Part shown: piece after piece, positions 42,448 to 53,949 of the stretch | How the letters are laid out: each line of letters starts with the position of its first letter | Numbering within the stretch: the stretch's first letter is position 1 | Assembly: GCA_028571685.1 (NCBI GenBank) | Contig: CM053143.1 | Location: 136,682,829 to 136,746,828 of the forward strand | Length of the DNA stretch: 64,000 nucleotides | Direction of reading: 5' to 3' | From: Heterohyrax brucei | Taxonomy: Eukaryota > Chordata > Mammalia > Hyracoidea > Procaviidae | Made by a program: the position numbers and the translations under genes | The notes under the pieces: generated by a model | Told to the model about the DNA's origin: nothing | Databases searched by the model: none | The model's input: the letters and a program-made list of their open reading frames with translations, nothing else

Positions 42448-43101
42448 ATTCCTCACTTTCCCAAGAGACTGAAAATTCTCTATTCTGTTTTTTCACAGCA
42501 CTGTATTCTTTTACCCTTCATAGTACTTTTCACTGTGGTAAATTTACATTTATTTGTGACAGTTTGAATTTCATCTACCTCTCTCAGTAGGCTAAACAGT
42601 CCACTGAAAGCAGAGCTTTTGTCTGCACCACTCACTCTAGTATTTCTAGTGTCAAGCATAGTACCTGACACAGCAAAGACAATCAATAGACATTCATTTG
42701 ATGCATAAATAAAGCCATAAGGATACTTCTCTTCCCATTGATATGCATTATACCTTGCCCCCTTAGAAGGCAAAACCAGCTAGAATGCTCACACTTTTTT
42801 CCTTCAATTGACACTTTATCACTTACATTTTCTTCTTTTATCTTTAAAACAGTGTAGCAAGAATTTACTTTATACCTGAGGAAATTGAGGCAGAGAGTTA
42901 GGAAATTTTTTCAAGATACCTAGTAAAAATCTACACGAGTTACAAACTCACGTCTGTTTGACGAGAAAACTCAACTGTAAGGCTGCCATGCGGGTCCAGC
43001 AGTGGAAACACTCTCATGAGAACAGGCCTTTCACAAAGGATCTCTGTCCACCCTCCCCAGAACAGAAGAGGAGATGAGAAGATGTGTTTGCTGAAGAACC
43101 C
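42448..43101. other. Unrecognised sequence
   Basis: Faint MIR-like words ('tttatacctgaggaaattga') near 42870; otherwise nothing identifiable. Confidence 0.45.
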
Positions 43102-43821
43102 TGTCATGGATTGAATTGTGTCCCCACAAAAAATCTGTGTAGCAATTCGTCTAGGCCAGTGATACCCAGTATTGTGTGATTCTCCTCTATTTTGTGATCT
43201 TGCTATGCTGTAAATCCTAATCTCTGCCTGCTGGTTAATCCCAATCCACTGTTGCAGAGTTGTGTCCAACTCATAGCAACCCTAGAGGTCAGAGTAGAAC
43301 TGCCACATAGAGTTTCCAAGGAGTACCTGGCAGATTTGAACTGCCAACCTTTTGGTTAGCAAACGTAGCATTTAACCCACTATGCCACCAGGGTTTCCAG
43401 TGTTAGTTAATAGATAGGATAGTGTTAAAGAGAATTAGAGTGAGACTGTAAAACCCTTCCTAAGTCACCTCTTTGATGCAATGTAAAGACAGTTACCCTG
43501 GAGTGTGCCTTGCACCAGCTTTTATCTTTTCATCCGACAAGAGATAAAAGCACAGAGAAGCAGCAGAAAGTTGAGAACCTCATACCATCAAGAAAGCAGC
43601 AGCCGGAGTAGAGCACCACCTTCAGACCTGAGGTTCCTGTGCCAAGATACTCCCTGATACTGACTGATGCAACACAAGGTCCTTCCTCCAGAGACAACAA
43701 AGAAGGAAATCCTTCCCCTCAAGCAGATGCCCTTAACTCGGACTTCTAACCTACTGGACTGTGTAAGAACAAGCTTTTCTTTGCTAATGCCATCTACTCG
43801 TGGTACCAGATAACTAAAACA
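43102..43821 (+). mobile_element. MaLR-like solo LTR with SINE
   Basis: TGTCATGGATTGAATTGTGT start and a '..gataactaaaaca' end. Carries a minus-strand SINE at 43233-43399. Without it the LTR is about 550 bp. The polyadenylation-type region reads 'aagaacaagcttttctttgc', so the AATAAA is mutated. Confidence 0.87.
43233..43399 (-). repeat. Afrotherian short SINE in LTR
   Basis: 'aatccactgttgcagagttg' to head complement 'atgccaccagggtttcc'. GTTAAT occurs on both sides and may be part of the target duplication. Confidence 0.88.
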
Positions 43822-44023
43822 AGACTCAGCTATTACTTCATGGATGTGAAATGTCCAGGATGCTATAAAGTCATCCTGGTCTTTAGCACAAAGAGTAGTT
43901 TCGTGTTTTGTCTGCTCCACTGTCCTCTGACTGCCAGAAGAATATGCTTTCAGATAGAAACAGCACTAAATGCACCTCAAATCAAGATGAGTGGGAAACC
44001 ATCTCGTTAAACACATTTTGAAT

Positions 44024-44082
44024 GCCAGCCAAGTGCCATCGAGTTGGATCCGACTCATGGTGACACTAGGGGCTAGAGTAGA
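44024..44082 (-). repeat. 59-bp SINE/RTE tail insertion with perfect target duplication
   Basis: Only the 3' end of an RTE-tailed SINE ('gccaagtgccatcgagttgg') is present. Perfect 11-bp direct repeats ACATTTTGAAT flank it at 44013-44023 and 44083-44093. There is no poly(A), in line with RTE-type retrotransposition. Confidence 0.9.
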
Positions 44083-44154
44083 ACATTTTGAATACTTAAA
44101 AAAATAGAAATCTAATGGGTTATAGAGGAAACCAAGGATGAATTAAAGAAATTC

Positions 44155-45516
44155 ATGGATTCCAATGAGAACGAAAACACTTCCTACCAGAACCTATGGG
44201 ATACAGCCAAAGCAGTGCTCAGAGGTCTGTTTATCTCCATAAATGCACACATCTGGAAGGAAGAAAGAAACCAAATCAAGGAACTAACCCTACAGCTTGA
44301 ACAAGTAGAAAGAGAACAACAGAGGAACCCCTCAGTCACCAGAAGAAACAAGATCATAAAGATTAGAGCAGAGCTAAATGAATTAGAGAATAGAAAAACA
44401 ATTGAAAAAATTGAAAAGACCAAAAGCTGGTTTTTTGAGAAGATCAACAAAATTGACAAACCACTGGCTAAACTTACTAAAGAAAAGCAGGAAACAAATA
44501 ACCCAAATTAGAAATGAGAGGGGAGTTGTCACCACAGATGCAACAGAAATCAAAAGTATCATAACAGAATACTATGAAAGACTGTACTCTAACAAATTTG
44601 AAAACTTAGGGGAAATGGACCAATTCCTTGACTCATACCACCTACCCAAATTATCACAACGTGAAGCAGAACAACTTAATAAATCCATCACAAAGGAAGA
44701 GATTGAAAAGGTCATCAAAACACTGCCAACCAAGAAAAGTCTGGGTCCAGATGGCTTCACTGCAGAATTCTACCAAGCATTTAGAGAAGAGTTATCTCCA
44801 ATACTACCGAAACTATTTCACAGTATAGAAAGGGATGGAATACTCCCAAACTCATTCTATGAAGCCAGCATAACACTGATACCCAAGCCAGGGAAAGACC
44901 AACAAAGAAAGAGAACTACAGACCAATACCACTCATGAATCTAGATGCAAAAATCTTCAACAAAATTCTTGCCAATAGAATACAACAACATATCAAGAAA
45001 ATAATCCATCATGACCAAGTGGGATTCATACCAGGGATGCAAGGCTGGTTCAACATCAGAAAAAAAATTAATGTGATTAACCACATAAATAACACAAAAG
45101 ACAAGGATCACCTGATTTTGTCCATTGATGCAGAAAAGGCATTTGATAAAGTCCAACACGCATTCATGCTAAAAACTCTTAGCAAAATGGGCATAGATGG
45201 CAAATTCCTCAACACAATAAGGGCCATTTATACAAAGCCAATTGCCCACGTCATCCTGAATGGAGAGAGACTGAAAGACTTTCCCTTAAGATCAGGAACT
45301 AGACAAGGATGCCCACTCTCACCTCTTCTATTCAACATTGTGCTAGAAGTTTTAGCCAGAGCAATTAGACAAGACCAAGAAATAAAGGGCATCTGCACTG
45401 GCAAAGAGGAAGTTAAAATCTCCCTGTTTGCAGATGATATGACTGTATATGCAGAGAATCCCAAGGAATCTATAAGTAAGCTACTCAAACTGATAGAAGA
45501 GTTCAGCAAAGTCTAA
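44155..45516 (+). pseudogene. L1 ORF2 linker and reverse transcriptase, three frames
   Basis: 44155-44511 and 44402-44938 hold the helical linker and RT fingers ([20 protein letters not shown], then [12 protein letters not shown]). 44935-45516 holds the palm: motif [13 protein letters not shown], motif [17 protein letters not shown] and motif [13 protein letters not shown], all with catalytic Asp intact. Frameshifts near 44490 and 44930 and a stop at 45514 break what would be one reading frame of reverse transcriptase. Confidence 0.88.
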
Positions 45517-47130
45517 GGATACAAGATAAACATAAGTAAATCAGTAGGATTCCTTTATATCAGCAATGAGACTGTCAAGGAAGAAATTATGAAATCAATA
45601 CCATTTACGATAGCCCCTAAGAAGATAAAGTACCTAGGAATTAATCTAACCAGAGAAATAACAGACCTTTACAAAGAGAACTACAAGCCCTTACTGCAAG
45701 AAACTAAGAGAGACTTAGATAAATGGAAAAACCTACCCTGCTCATGGATAGGAAGACTTAACATTGTGAAAATGTCTATTTTACCCAAAGCAATCTATTT
45801 ATATAATGCAATCCCAATAGAAGTTCCAGTGACATTTTTTAATGAGATGGAGAAACAAATCACCAATTTTGTTTGGAAAGGGAAGAAGCCCCAGCTAAGC
45901 AAGGTACTACACTAAAGAAGAAGAACACACTGGGAGGCCTCTCATTACCTGACTTTAGAACATATTACACTGCCACAGTGGTCAAAACAGCCTGGTACTG
46001 GTATAAGGACAGATCGATCACTGGAACAGAATTGAGACCCCACAGATGACACCATCTACCTATGAACATCTGATATTCAACAAAGGCCCTAAGACATTAA
46101 ACTGGGGTAAAAACAGTGTCTTCAACAAATGGTGCTGGCAAAATTGGATACCCATCTGCGAGAAACTGAAACAAGACCCATATCTTACACCTTATACAAA
46201 AACCAACTCCAACTGGATAAAAGACCTAAATATCAAACCTAAAACGATAACACTCATCCAAGAAAAGGTAGGAACAACAATGGAAGTTTTAATACACAAT
46301 ATGGACAGACTTCAAAATCTGTCAAACAAACCACAATCATCAGAAGAGAAAATAGATAAATGGGATCTATTAAGAATTAAACACTTTTGCTCATCTGAAG
46401 ACTTTATTAATAGAATTAAAAGAACACCTACAGAATGGGAAAAAATATTTGGAAACTCTATGTCAGACCGATGCCTGATTTCCGTAATCTATAAGATACT
46501 ACAAAATATCAACAAGAAGAAGATAAACCATCCAATTAAGTGATGGGCAAAGGAGATGGACAGACATTTCACTAAAGAAGAGATCCAGGCAGCCAAAACA
46601 CACATGCGGACATGTTCACGATCTTTAGTTATTAAAGAAATTCAAATCAAGATGATAATGAGATACCATCTCACCTCAACAAGGTCGGCCATGATCCAAG
46701 AAACACAAAACAACAAATGCTGGAGAGGCTGTGGAGAAAGTGGAACCCTCCTACACTGTTGGTGGGGTTGCAAAATGGTCCAGCCTCTTTGGAAAGCAAT
46801 CTGGCGCTTCCTTAAAAAAATGGATATTGATATACCATTTGACCCAGTAATTCCATTCTTGGAATATATCCTACAGAATCAAGGCCTTTCACACCAATGG
46901 ACACATGCACCAGAATGTTTATCGCAGCACAGTCCACGATACAAAAAGACGGAATCAACCCAGATGCCCAACAACAGAAGAATGGATAGGTAAACTATGG
47001 TATACATACTCAATGGAGCACTACACAATGATAAAGAACAATGATGACTTCAGGAAACATCTCATGACCTGGTTTCAACTGGAAGACATTATGTTGAGTG
47101 AAAGTAGTCAGTGACAAAAGGACAAATATT
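45517..47130 (+). pseudogene. L1 ORF2 thumb and C-terminal domain, broken
   Basis: Frames 45589-45915, 46046-46543, 46556-46993 and 46905-47114 follow in order. They carry the '[20 protein letters not shown]' thumb segment and the Cys-rich C-terminus (NNKCWRGCGESGTLLHCWWG), which in intact ORF2p aids RNA binding. At least four interruptions. Confidence 0.87.
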
Positions 47131-48149
47131 GCGTAAGACCTCTACGATAAAATCTCAAAAACAGACTTGTGTATAGGAGAAAAGACTCTTTGACAGCTGC
47201 AAGCGAGGGGAGGGAGGGAGGCAGGGGGCAGGGTTTAGATTAGATAGTTGCTAGGTATCTGGTTGGGTGAAATCGGTGATAGCACACATTAGAAACAAGA
47301 ACAATCTTAAGTGGACTTAAACATAACACGAGTACTCTTTCCATCTTAACCCAATATTGCGAGGATAGAGTAGCTGGGGCAGGGGGTGGGGGACCATGCT
47401 CTTAGGTGAAAGTGAGGCCAATTGGCACAACTAGCGTTTTGCTAAGAGGGCTTTCTGCACCCCACGTTGGCGAGTGGCGTCTGGGGTCTTAAAGCTACCA
47501 AGCTGCCATCTGAGGGCAGAGCAAATGGTCCCAACTCAGCAGGAACGGATGCTCACCAAGGACCAAAATGACATGGGGGAAAGACAACCCAGAAGACAAA
47601 GAGACCCACATCAGTGGGTGCCTACACTGACGTGCGATGGGAAGAACCAGATGGTGCCTGGCCACCACCAGTGATAGCCGCGATGGAGCTCACTAAGTTG
47701 AGTCTCACTGGCAACACAAGAATAAAAGGGGTGCACCCTGAGATCCCCACTAAAAGACCTCAATTGATGGTCCAGTGGTTTCGGGGTTCCCCTTGGAGCA
47801 TGGCCCCTCGCCCTGATGCTGCCCTTGCCCATAAACCATAACGAAGGTCCACACTTCGGACAGGAATGGATTGGACTTGGCGATGCAGCGACCATATATT
47901 GGATGCACTTTATGGTTCTACACATCTATAGGATGTCATCCTGCTGACCTCTGGCTGGAGGAAGCAGAATGGGTGGAGAGGAGGGAAAAAAGAGACTGTT
48001 GGGAGAACGAGACATATATGGAGCAGAGAGGAATAATGTGCTGTCACCGGGCAGGGAGAGCAGTGGAAGCTGCATGTAGGTGGGTATGTAAGTTTATACG
48101 GGAATGTACATTTTCACTCAGTTATATTAAATAAAAAAATAAAAAATAA
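47131..48149 (+). promoter_or_regulatory. L1-G 3' UTR
   Basis: About 1 kb. A G-rich purine tract at about 47205-47231 ('gaggggagggagggaggcag') is followed by the same block order as the 3' UTRs ending at 36841 and 39958. Ends in AATAAA-containing A-rich sequence. Confidence 0.85.
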
Positions 48150-48176
48150 AAATCTCTTACGAGTGTATATATACAG

Positions 48177-48332
48177 ACACCCTGGTGGCAGAGTGGTTAA
48201 ATGCTAGCGCTGCTAACCAAAAGATCAGCAGTTTGAATCCACCAAGCACTCTCTGGAAACTCTATGGGGAAGTTCTATTCTGTCCTATAGGGTCACCAAG
48301 AGTTGGAATCGATTCAGCGGCAGTGGGTTTTT
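48177..48332 (+). repeat. Afrotherian short SINE
   Basis: 'accctggtggcagagtggtt' to 'cggcagtgggttttt'. One of the better preserved copies. Confidence 0.92.
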
Positions 48333-48580
48333 CAAATATGTGGAGGGAGAGAGAGAAAGAAAGATTTATTTCAAAGGAGTGGCTCATGGCGAGGCTGGCA
48401 AGTTCAAAATTCCTAAGCCTGGCAGCAGGGCGGAGACTCCTGCTGGTTCATAGGATTGCAGGGGATTGGCAAATCTAAAATGTATAGGTAAGGCTGCAGA
48501 CTGGAAAATTCTGAGGCTTGCATCCAAAGATCCATAGGTCAAACAGCAGGAAGAGTGTATAGTTGAAAGACAGCACATTC
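48333..48580. repeat. LTR-like or simple purine-rich repeat of unknown family
   Basis: 'gagagagaaagaaagattta', 'tggctcatggcgaggctggc' and 'ctgcagactggaaaattctg' recall the antisense side of ERVL-type LTRs. I cannot name it. Confidence 0.4.
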
Positions 48581-48589
48581 TTTTTTATT

Positions 48590-48850
48590 TTTTATTATAC
48601 TTTCGTTGAACAGCAAACCAGTTTCACTAGTACGTGTACTGTTTCATGACACTAGTACACATGTTGTTTTACAACACTGGTTAACAACCCACAACATGAG
48701 AACACTTTCCCTTCTCAACCTTGGGTTCCCCATTACCAGATTTCCTGTCCCCTCCTACCTTCTAGTCCTTGCCCCTGGGCTGGTGTGTCCTGTTAATTTC
48801 TTTTTTATTGACCTGTCCAATCTCTAGCTGAAGGGTGACCCTCAAGAGTG
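48590..48850 (-). mobile_element. Older L1-type 3' UTR fragment
   Basis: Its reverse complement shares 'acaggaaatctggtaat', 'gggttgttaaccagtgttg' and 'ggtttgctgttcaac' with the plus-strand fragment ending near 57100. It is therefore a repeat family, probably an old L1 3' end. Confidence 0.55.
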
Positions 48851-49440
48851 GTTTCATTACTGAGCTGAAAGGGTGTCCAGGTATCTCTCCAAGGAGAGAG
48901 TAAATAAGTAAACAAAATAAAATAAAAAATCAAGACAAATGCAGTTTGTTGGAGAATCATAATGCTTAACAAAAATCTTGCTTTTCTGGTTATTCATGAT
49001 AAGCAGTACTGAGCATGAGCTAAGGAACAGAGAAGTGATCATTTATGGTTAGCCTGTTCTCTAAATTTCATGTACAGATTATAAAAAGCATTCATTTCAT
49101 CCAAAAAGCCTTCACCATTTCAGTGTTATGTCTATGTAATGAAGGGTGGTCAGCAAAGTAACAGAAAGAATGGTCTCATTTCGCAGAACATACTTAGGTA
49201 GGATGGAGGAACGTGGATCTTACTGGGAAATGAAAAGTCAACCCTGCAATTAATTACAAGGAGGAGTCTTTCTTCAGATCAGCCCTAGCAATGAGACAGC
49301 CAAGCTGCTTGCAAGGAAATGGTAAGGATTGCCCTTTTATTGCTCGACAGAATTTCAAAACCTGCTACAGGCATGTTTACAGGTAACAGCAGCAATTTTA
49401 TATGATGGTTACAGCAGTTTTCTCTGGAGGTCTCATCCTT
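48851..49440. other. Unrecognised sequence downstream of the gene
   Basis: No repeat or exon recognised. It lies immediately 3' of the minus-strand THEG-family gene and could include an alternative longer 3' UTR (another TTTATT at about 49336). Confidence 0.45.
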
Positions 49441-49441
49441 G

Positions 49442-49456
49442 TTTATTTGATTTATT
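49442..49456 (-). terminator. Two candidate polyadenylation signals for the THEG-family gene
   Basis: TTTATT occurs at 49442-49447 and again at 49451-49456, which is AATAAA on the minus strand. They lie about 100-115 nt downstream of the stop codon, a normal distance. No experimental end is visible. Confidence 0.55.
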
Positions 49457-49556
49457 TTTTTCATGGCAGTGGAAGTGACAGTACCAGAGAAGGAAACTAA
49501 GTCACCTGCTACGTATTCTAGAAACATAACTAGGCAAGTGGTGTGGTTTTCTGCAT

Positions 49557-49925
<369 letters not shown>

Positions 49926-50369
49926 GTCAAATTCACATTTGCCTATCTATTAGATTCTAAAGTCCATCCACATTATTTCAACAGAAAATGACCCCTAGAA
50001 ATTTCTCAGTAATCCAACAATGTTAAAAAAAAAGTTCTGAATCTTTTATTTCATAAGGACTAACATCTTTCTTTTTCCTTGAGCTCAAGACATTTGCAAA
50101 TTTCTCAGTCTCTCCTAGGCTCTCCTACTGATGCTTAAACAGGGAGATCAACTATTTGCCGTTAAGGAACAAAACGAATTGAGGTCTTCCCAAAAGTAAA
50201 CACGAGTTAGAAGCAGTTTCCTCTTTGTTAGATAGGTTTGCTTACTTTCTTATGTATTTGAATTAAGACATACATTTCCGTGATGAAAACCCATTGAGAA
50301 AATACAAAAGCCTATTTAGCAAAAAATAATATTCCTCCCATGTTAGTTCACTAGGCCACCAATGGCAGC
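49926..50369. other. Unrecognised intron sequence
   Basis: AT-rich intron DNA with nothing identifiable. Confidence 0.5.
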
Positions 50370-50545
50370 CATTCTTATTAGTTCCTTCCTTATTCTTCTG
50401 AGATATTTTAGGCATATGTAAACATATATTTGGTGCATATGTGTTTTTTTCTTATACAAACTGTATTATGTGCTCTGTCCTGCAACTTGTTTCACTTAAC
50501 AATATATGTTACAAACAGTTCCAATTCCATACCTTACAGCTGTCT
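50370..50545 (-). mobile_element. Ancient L1M-type 3' fragment
   Basis: 'tcttctgagatattttaggc', 'ctgcaacttgtttcacttaa' and 'caatatatgttacaaacagt' follow the usual L1M antisense order. Confidence 0.6.
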
Positions 50546-50559
50546 CTAGAGTGAGGTAT

Positions 50560-51170
50560 ATGATCACTTTGCAAAAAGCAATGGTTCTTTTGTGCCATCC
50601 AACACCTTAGGCTAATGAATAGGGGCTGAACAGACCAAGAGAGACCACATGGCAGCCCAGTGTTGACTAAGCATGATGTAAACTATCACGGCCATGTGAT
50701 GAGGCTGATAACGCCCTGAGCCCTAAGGCTCAGATGAGCTTCCTTGTTGGTGGCCATACAAGAGAAAGTAGTGGGCTTCTCTTTGGGACATGGAGGCTCT
50801 ACACCATTAACGTTCCCAGAACTTGCCCTACGCATATCTTCATTTGTATCCCTTTGGATATAGTAAAGTTGTAAATGTGGTATATTCTTCATGAGATTCT
50901 GTAAGTTGTCACAGTGAATTTATAAACTCATAGGTGCAGTGAAAGCCAACAGGGGCTGGTGTCTGCCTATTTAGAAGTCTGAAAGAAGATGTCATTCTTT
51001 CTAACATGTGATCTTTAACCCAGCTTTGGATAGCCAGTGTCAGAGAGAGAGGTATCATACGATAGCTCAAGATGAGGACCGAGAATTTGGCAGATGAGGA
51101 CTGGATACAGTCCCACATTTTGGGGATTGGATTTATGCTTACTCTTACCACATGGTTAGTAATGAAGGTG
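50560..51170 (+). mobile_element. ERVL-type (MLT2-like) LTR, degenerate
   Basis: 'cccagaacttgccctacgca', 'tatcttcatttgtatccctt' and 'atatagtaaagttgtaaatg' resemble the polyadenylation region of MLT2-type LTRs. Boundaries uncertain. Confidence 0.5.
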
Positions 51171-51388
51171 GGATTTGCCCATCGTACCTTTTGTTTAGTA
51201 CATTCTCACAGATCTAGTTTCAATAGCAAGTCCACTAAATCTTGAATTGTAGCTTTATATTTGTGGTAAGAAGATCATAGATTTGTCATAATAAATGCAA
51301 CAAAGAAGTAAGATATTTTAATTTTTTAAAATATTTCTACAATTCTTTTCATTGGCCTTATTAGGTCTTTCTCTCACTAATATCCTCA

Positions 51389-51601
<213 letters not shown>

Positions 51602-51707
51602 CTACAGTGGAAAAAAGACACCCCAAAGTATATCCCAAATTGCACCAGTTCCTCTATCTCTACTGCTACTTCCCTAATCAAGTCACCATCATTTCCCTCC
51701 TGGATCA

Positions 51708-52760
51708 CAAAAGGACAAATACTGTATGAGACCACTTTTATAAAAACACATGAAAATGTTTCTACACAGAAACAAATAATCTTTGATGGTTATGAGGTGG
51801 TAGATAAGTGGTAACTTTGGTGCAATGTAAGGCAATATACAATACTGGGAAAGTGAGTACAACTTGACCAGCGCAAAGTCTTAGAAGCTTCACAAAGACA
51901 TACAAATGCCCTAGGAGACCAAGCTACTGGGCTGAAGGCTGGGAATCATGGTCTTGGAACATCTAGCTCAATTGGCATAATGTAGTCTACAAAGTGAAGA
52001 GGTCAGAAGATCAAGGACCAGAAACTTTGGTATGGATTAAACCTAACATAAAGAAAACAAAAATCCTCAAAACTGAACCAATAAGCAACATGTGGAAAAG
52101 ACATTGAAGTTACCAAGAATTTCATTTTACTTGTACCCTCAATCAATGCCCCCATGGAAGCAGCAGTCAAGAAATCATAAGATGCATTGCAATGGGCAAA
52201 TTTGCTGCAAAAGACCTCTTTAAAGTATCAAAAAGCAAAGATGTCATGTTGAAGACTAAGGTGCACATGACCCAAGCTATCATATTTTGAATTACCTCAT
52301 ATGCATGTGCAAGCTGGACAATGAATAAGGAAAATACTTTTGCAATATGGTGTTGGTGAATAATATTGAACATACCATGGACCACTAGAGAAATGAACAA
52401 ATCTGTCTTCAAAGAAAAGACATGCAGTCAAAATGTTCATTAGAAGCATCTCACATGCTTTGAATGTGTTTGAAAGTCCCTGGAGAAGGACATCATGCTT
52501 GAATAGCAGAGGCTCAGTCAGAGACCCTCAACAGGACAGAATAACACAGTGGCTGCAACAACAGGCTCAGATGTAACAACAATTTCAAGGATGGTTCGGG
52601 ACCAATCAATGTTTCCTTCTGTTGCACATAGGGTCACTAGGAGTCTCAAGTGACTCGAGGGCACCTAACAGTGTAACAGTCTATAAAGGAGATATTCTAC
52701 ATCCAAATGTGGTGCATAGCAACTGGGTTTTAAAAGCCCATAAGCAACCGTCTAAGACAT
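51708..52760 (+). mobile_element. Older L1 3' UTR, split by an RTE
   Basis: 'cacaaaaggacaaatactgt', 'atctttgatggttatgaggt' and 'catctagctcaattggcata' on the left, and 'attctacatccaaatgtggt' and 'cataagcaaccgtctaagac' on the right, are consecutive parts of one L1 3' UTR. Confidence 0.72.
51995..52677 (+). mobile_element. RTE LINE 3' end inserted in L1 with 11-bp target duplication
   Basis: 'ctttggtatggattaaacct', 'catggaagcagcagtcaaga', 'gcaaatttgctgcaaaagac' and the tail 'gagggcacctaacagtgtaa'. Flanked by AGTCTACAAAG (51984-51994) and AGTCTATAAAG (52678-52688), one mismatch. 5'-truncated, frame broken. Confidence 0.88.
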
Positions 52761-52764
52761 AGTC

Positions 52765-53430
52765 TGAAGAAGCGTGTCTCAAGTGGGTGCTCTAGAGATG
52801 CAAAACCAGCGAAGCACACAAATATATACAGACAGATACACTTATCCAGTAAACAGCTCACACAACTGTAGAGGCTGAAATGAGCCATGTCCTGGATCAG
52901 AATAGAGGCCTCATGCAGTTGTTGAATCTGGTGAAACCAAGGTTGGCAGGTTGGACCGCAGGGTTCCCACTCACAAGCTGTGAAGGTCTATGAATCCCAA
53001 GATGGCAGAAAAGACTGCAAGGTTTTTCCCGATTTCATGTAGCTGCAGGGGCTGTTGAACCCAAGATAGATACACAGGTTGGAGAAAAGACTCTTACTGG
53101 CAGGCTGTGAAGACTGATGAATCCCAAGATTGCAGGTAGGCTGCTAGGTCACATCCCAAAAACCAGAGATCAGGAGTCAAGGGAGCGGCAGCTACTGGAT
53201 CTACAACAAGCCAAAAATAAACCTTGGCAAGGTAAGCACAAAGAAAGAAGGTCACAGAAGGTAGAGAGATGAAGGCTGAAGTGACGGGAGAGCCACCACG
53301 GGTCCTAGTCCTACCAATACCACTCAGCAGATTCCATCATGGGGTGATGACATTATACAACTACCAAAACACTGCCATAGCCAAGTTGACATACAATCTT
53401 AATTATAGTTGTCCATCCCTTGTCAACTTG
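52765..53430 (-). mobile_element. Probable ERVL-type LTR at the 3' side of the pol remnant
   Basis: In sense (minus) orientation it starts near 'tatgtcaacttggctatggc' and ends near 'gagcacccacttgagacacg'. Repeated 'cttgggattcat.ag.cttcac' units (complements near 52995 and 53115) lie in the middle. Position and orientation next to the pol remnant suggest its 3' LTR, but both ends are not defined. Confidence 0.5.
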
Positions 53431-53949
53431 GCATCTCTATACATCTCTCCATATCATAATCTTTTAGTCAACACAATTAGGCTGAAACCCAAGCTCCCCT
53501 CTCCAACCATTCCCTGAATGGCTCGAGTCAAAATGTCTCATTCACCAGCTATTCTGGAAATTCCATTCAAATGAGACTAGCTGCCTGGGCCGACTAGCTA
53601 CCACTTCTTCCCCATAGGCTCAATTAGATCTCTTCTCACCTCACTCCACTGAAACAACACCCCTCTATGTTAATTAAGCAACTCTAATCGTCCACAACCC
53701 CATTGGCTACTTTTCACGGGCACTCTCCTCATTGCCACAGGTGCCGTCCTCAGTGCTGTCCTCAGCAAGGTCCACTGTCACCCTCAATCCTCGAGCCAGT
53801 GCGCGGTTCTACAGACTCCCATCCGAAAACTCTGTAAAGCCGCCCGGGACGCAAAGAAACTCTTCCTTTTTCTTTCTTTTCTTCTTTCTGGCTTTTCTTC
53901 TACTACATGATTTCGATTAAATGAAACCCACTGCATCCAAAAATCTCTA
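53431..53949 (-). other. Unplaced sequence between the LTR and the pol remnant
   Basis: No coding frame is recognisable. By position it would be the 3' internal region of the retrovirus-like element. Confidence 0.4.

Larger units (their letters stand above)
44114..48149 (+). mobile_element. 5'-truncated L1, best preserved ORF2 and full 3' UTR (L1-G)
   Basis: About 4.0 kb from within ORF2 just after the endonuclease domain to an A-rich tail. The flanks share AAATCT (44108-44113 and 48150-48155) in an A-rich context, a weak target duplication. It is the least broken L1 here and serves as a ruler for the deletions in L1-D. Confidence 0.88.
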
